Shown: in pieces, positions 60,906 to 64,000 of the stretch
Layout: each line of letters begins with the position of its first letter
Numbering within the stretch: the first letter of the stretch is position 1
Assembly: GCF_005937185.1 (NCBI RefSeq)
Contig: NZ_VCNI01000002.1
Span: 434,001-498,000, forward strand
From: Flagellimonas algicola
Lineage (GTDB): Bacteria; Bacteroidota; Bacteroidia; Flavobacteriales; Flavobacteriaceae
DNA: 64,000 bases
Direction of reading: 5' to 3'
Program-made: the position numbers and the translations under genes
Notes under the pieces: model-generated
Database searches by the model: none
What the model saw: only the letters and a program-made list of their open reading frames with translations
Told to the model about the DNA's origin: nothing

Positions 60906-63368
60906 CTGAAAAAATCCGAGCTTTTTCATATTGCCCAAGAATGGTTCCAACAACAAGGATGGAAGCCTTTTGCTTTCCAGGAACAATCCTGGGAAGCTTT
61001 TTTGGATGCGAAGCACGGACTGCTGAACGCCCCTACAGGTAGTGGAAAAACCTATGCACTTTGGTTTCCGATTGTTTTGGATTACATCCGAAAAAATCCT
61101 GACTATAGAACCAAACACAAAAAAGGATTAAAGGCCATTTGGATTACCCCATTGCGGGCGCTTTCCCAAGAAATAAAGCAATCCGCGGAACGAATTACAC
61201 AAGACTTGGGTACCCAGATGACCGTGGGAATCCGAACCGGTGATACCTCTTCATCAGAAAGGGCGCGACAGAAAAAAAGCATGCCTGATTTGTTGATCAC
61301 TACCCCTGAAAGTCTTCAACTCTTGCTTTCATCCAAAGGATATGACAGAGTGTTTAAAAATTGTACCGCCGTGGTTGTGGATGAATGGCATGAGCTTTTA
61401 GGTTCCAAAAGAGGAGTCCAGATGGAATTGGGGCTTTCCCGTTTAAAAACCATTTGCAACGATTTACGCATTTGGGGTATTTCGGCAACCATTGGAAACT
61501 TGGAACAGGCTAGGGAAGTTTTGTTGGAGCCTACAGGCAATGCCCTCTCCAATTCCGTATTGATCAAGGCCAACCTGAACAAAAAAATCACCGTAAAAAG
61601 TATCATCCCCAAAAAGATGGAAACTTTCCCTTGGCGTGGCCACTTGGGTCTTCATCTTTTGGAAGAAGTGGTGCCCATAATCAACAATAGCAAAACCACA
61701 TTGTTGTTCACCAATACCCGGGGACAGTGTGAAATTTGGTTTCAGAAAATCTTGGAAAAACATCCCGAATACGCCGGGGAGATTGCCATGCATCATGGGA
61801 GCATAAACAAGGAAACCCGGCTGTGGGTGGAACAAGCCATCCGAAATGAAAGTCTGAAAGCCGTAGTATGCACATCCAGTTTGGATTTGGGGGTGGACTT
61901 TGCGCCTGTGGAAACGGTAGTTCAAATTGGAGGCCCTAAAGGTGTGGCTCGATTTCTTCAACGCGCAGGACGGAGTGGACACCGACCAGGTAAGGAAAGT
62001 GTCATTTATTTTTTGCCCACCCACGCCATAGAGCTCGTTGAGGCATCCGCTATGCAAAAGGCCGTTTTAAATGCTGCTGTAGAGGACCGAATTCCTTACC
62101 TCAATAGTTACGATGTATTGATACAATACCTAACCACCTTGGCAGTTTCTGACGGCTTTTATCCTGATGAGATTTACAAGGAAGTGAAGCAAACCTTTTG
62201 TTACCAAACCTTGACCGAAGAAATTTGGCAGTGGTTATTGAACTTTTTAGTGATGGGAAGCCAGAGCCTTAAAAGCTATGACGAATATAAAAAAGTGGAG
62301 ATAGATGCGGAAGGGAAATTTAAGGTAAACAGTTTGGCCATAGCGCGAAGGCATCGCTTCCAAATAGGTACCATAGTCGGGGATGCAAGTTTGTCCGTCC
62401 GCTACCAAAAAGGAGGCTATATTGGGACCATTGAAGAATCCTTTATCTCGAAAATGACGCCAGGGGATGTCTTTACGTTTGCGGGTCGCAATCTGGAGTT
62501 CATAAGAATCAAAGGCATGACCGCGCAAGTACGGAATTCCCCAAAGCGGAGTAACAAAATTCCGTCCTGGATGGGAGGTCGACTGAGTTTTTCAGCTAAA
62601 ATGTCCGAGTTGTTGCGGCAAGAATTGTATTCCGCAGAACTTCCGCTTGCGGAGCAGGCCATAGAAATCAAATCACTGGCATCCATGTTTGCCAAGCAAC
62701 GGGAGGAAAGCATTGTACCACAGCCACATCAGTTTTTGATAGAAACGTTCAAGACCAACGATGGGTACCATCATATCTTCTACCCGTTTGAGGGCAGGGC
62801 CATCCATGAAGGGATGAGCAGTTTGCTGGCGTACAGAATCAGCCTGCTCTCCCCGATCACCTGTTCCTTGGCATTCAATGATTATGGTTTCGAATTGCTG
62901 TCGGACAAGGCTATAGACATTCAAGCGGTTTTGGACAATAATCTGTTCACCCCGGAATACATGCTTTCCGATCTTCAAAAAAGTTTAAACTCCAATGAAA
63001 TGGCACGACGGAAGTTTCGGGATATTGCCGTAATCAGTGGAATGGTGTTCACTGGTTATCCGGAGAAAGGGGTAAAAATGAAACATCTGCAAAGCAGCTC
63101 TCAATTATTGTTTGATGTCTTCAAGGATTTTGAAGATGACAACCTACTCTACCAGCAGGCATTTACAGAGACCTTTGAACATCAATTGGAGGAAGGTAGA
63201 CTGCGATTGGCCCTTGAGCGAATTGCCCAACAAGAGGTGGTTTGGAAGCAGTGCAATAACCCCACTCCATTTTCATTTCCCATTATTACGGATCGGCTTA
63301 GAGAAAAGCTGTCCAATGAAAAACTGGCCGACCGTATCAAACGGATGACCAGGATTTTAACTCGATAA
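60906..63368 (+). CDS. Ligase-associated DNA damage response DEXH-box helicase (Lhr-like)
   Basis: This 820-residue superfamily 2 helicase has Walker A (NAPTGSGKTYALWF), a DEWH box (VVVDEWHELLG), motif III (GISATIG), helicase C with VCTSSLDLGVDF and QRAGRSGHRPG, and the Lhr winged-helix/C-terminal DUF4145-like core. The conserved N-terminus and Q-motif (WKPFAFQEQSWEAF) are encoded upstream of the first TTG at 61002, but this stretch, open from 60885, has no ATG, GTG or TTG. I propose a CTG start at 60906 (then KKSELFHIAQEWF). Relatives act with an ATP-dependent ligase and a nuclease in DNA repair; neither is next to it here. Confidence 0.9.
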   Translation: MKKSELFHIAQEWFQQQGWKPFAFQEQSWEAFLDAKHGLLNAPTGSGKTYALWFPIVLDYIRKNPDYRTKHKKGLKAIWITPLRALSQEIKQSAERITQDLGTQMTVGIRTGDTSSSERARQKKSMPDLLITTPESLQLLLSSKGYDRVFKNCTAVVVDEWHELLGSKRGVQMELGLSRLKTICNDLRIWGISATIGNLEQAREVLLEPTGNALSNSVLIKANLNKKITVKSIIPKKMETFPWRGHLGLHLLEEVVPIINNSKTTLLFTNTRGQCEIWFQKILEKHPEYAGEIAMHHGSINKETRLWVEQAIRNESLKAVVCTSSLDLGVDFAPVETVVQIGGPKGVARFLQRAGRSGHRPGKESVIYFLPTHAIELVEASAMQKAVLNAAVEDRIPYLNSYDVLIQYLTTLAVSDGFYPDEIYKEVKQTFCYQTLTEEIWQWLLNFLVMGSQSLKSYDEYKKVEIDAEGKFKVNSLAIARRHRFQIGTIVGDASLSVRYQKGGYIGTIEESFISKMTPGDVFTFAGRNLEFIRIKGMTAQVRNSPKRSNKIPSWMGGRLSFSAKMSELLRQELYSAELPLAEQAIEIKSLASMFAKQREESIVPQPHQFLIETFKTNDGYHHIFYPFEGRAIHEGMSSLLAYRISLLSPITCSLAFNDYGFELLSDKAIDIQAVLDNNLFTPEYMLSDLQKSLNSNEMARRKFRDIAVISGMVFTGYPEKGVKMKHLQSSSQLLFDVFKDFEDDNLLYQQAFTETFEHQLEEGRLRLALERIAQQEVVWKQCNNPTPFSFPIITDRLREKLSNEKLADRIKRMTRILTR

Positions 63369-63373
63369 AGAGG

Positions 63374-63670
63374 CTATTGGACCAAGGTCATTTCATGCAA
63401 AGCAAAATCCTCAACTGCACCTTCAGTGGCTTTCATATAGGCTGCAATATGAGGATTCTCCATATGCTTTTGCCACAGCTCCCGACTGGCCCAATTCTCG
63501 TAGAACAAGAATAGGTTTTCATTCTCATTATCTTGGTGAAGGTCATAGTTGATACACCCCTCTTCTTCCTTGGTGGGGGCTATAAGCTTTATCAATTCCG
63601 ATTTTACCAATTCCCTTTTTTCTGGTTTTGCTAAAATTCGGGCTACGATGGTTAATTGCTGATTTGCCAT
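63374..63670 (-). CDS. Antibiotic biosynthesis monooxygenase (ABM) fold protein, YgiN-like
   Basis: The 98-residue protein has the dimeric alpha/beta barrel ABM fold: LTIVARILAKPEKRELVKSEL, CINYDLHQDNENENLFLFYENW and the late helix LWQKHMENPHIAAYMKA. Small proteins of this kind include the quinol monooxygenase YgiN and heme-degrading enzymes. Heme ligands are not visible. It is preceded after 8 bases by a nitroreductase gene, a common pairing in quinone or electrophile metabolism. Confidence 0.88.
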   Translation of the reverse strand: MANQQLTIVARILAKPEKRELVKSELIKLIAPTKEEEGCINYDLHQDNENENLFLFYENWASRELWQKHMENPHIAAYMKATEGAVEDFALHEMTLVQ

Positions 63671-63678
63671 GTTGTTCT

Positions 63679-64000
63679 TTAGTTTATGGTTGTTACTACA
63701 TCATTTAATGCTCTTCGGGATTTTGGATTCTTGGATGGCTGATTAAAATCATCCCCATCCCTATATCCTATGGCTACGCCCACCAATGCATGATGGTGCG
63801 TTGCACCTAAAATGTCATTGTACTTCTCCGGTTCAATGCCTTCCATGGGTGTAGCATCTATCCCCATGGATGCACAGGCGGAGAGAAATACGCCCAAGGC
63901 CAAATAGGTTTGGCTGTCAAACCAAGCCTTGATCTGTGCTTCTGGTTGCGGTTTTAAAAATTGCTTATAATATCCCACAGCTGGCTCAGGCAAGGTTGCC
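63679..64000 (-). CDS. Nitroreductase family protein, partial (N-terminus outside window)
   Basis: About 107 C-terminal residues are seen. They match FMN-dependent NAD(P)H nitroreductases of the NfsB type: TYLALGVFLSACASMGIDATPMEG, then HHALVGVAIGYRDGDD and a C-terminal KSRR segment for the FMN phosphate. A TTG at 63993 is not the true start, since the frame is open to the window edge. It is probably co-transcribed with the ABM protein. Confidence 0.88.
   Translation of the reverse strand, partial: ATLPEPAVGYYKQFLKPQPEAQIKAWFDSQTYLALGVFLSACASMGIDATPMEGIEPEKYNDILGATHHHALVGVAIGYRDGDDFNQPSKNPKSRRALNDVVTTIN

Overview
The window looks like chromosomal DNA of a marine-type Flavobacteriaceae bacterium (Bacteroidota). 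Markers are type IX secretion cargo signals (gliding-motility-type and type A C-terminal domains), a PorP/SprF family protein, a TPR-sensor hybrid histidine kinase with an AraC-type output domain, families largely confined to this phylum (DUF4286, DUF4199, DUF6428), Bacteroidota-style promoters (TTG then TAnnTTTG) and few Shine-Dalgarno sequences. The genus cannot be fixed from this sequence; a Muricauda/Flagellimonas/Maribacter-type organism would fit. There is no phage, insertion sequence, CRISPR array or rRNA operon.

Layout. 1-1634 (minus): ECF sigma factor, small membrane protein (probable anti-sigma factor) and a DUF4097-like surface protein cut by the window edge. 1877-13667 (minus): OmpA/PD40 protein, PorP/SprF protein and a 2960-residue repetitive adhesin with about 15 PKD-like repeats, 11 DUF11 repeats and a C-terminal T9SS sorting domain. 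13990-18403 (minus): metabolic genes (aldehyde dehydrogenase, flavin split-barrel protein, nucleoside deaminase, homocysteine methyltransferase, P-loop kinase-like protein, small membrane protein). 18407-23144 (minus): three tandem paralogous lipoproteins (TIG domain plus six NHL repeats) and a sterol desaturase-family protein. 23244-27171 (minus): small secreted protein and a TPR hybrid two-component regulator, with a candidate operator between them.

27280-31745 is the most interesting part. A tightly overlapping minus-strand operon (ABC ATPase, FtsX-like permease with a 17-histidine linker, two tandem secreted CxxC proteins, Fur/Zur-like repressor) is divergent from a plus-strand MerC-like gene and folE. 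One 23-bp palindrome lies exactly over the predicted -33 elements of both promoters. I read it as an autoregulated metal (probably zinc) homeostasis module.

31755-50138 is mostly housekeeping: PhoX-like protein, tRNA-Leu(CAA), prs, rplY, pth, a secreted T9SS metalloprotease with a lipoprotein partner, ribF, an HTTM membrane protein, serS, a TPR protein, DUF4286, a GGCT-like protein, rsmA, mgtE, a cupin and a D-2-hydroxyacid dehydrogenase. 50148-52564 holds a membrane-anchored LuxR-type regulator and small proteins. 52667-54539 is an ars-type operon (ArsR, DUF6428, GNAT, ArsC-like phosphatase) with a palindrome at its promoter and no efflux pump. 54602-64000 holds a CarboxypepD_reg-like protein, an OlsF-like bifunctional acyltransferase, aspartate kinase, a GNAT protein, class I fructose-bisphosphatase, a TerB-like protein, a ligase-associated DEXH helicase with no canonical start codon, a quinol monooxygenase-like protein and a truncated nitroreductase.
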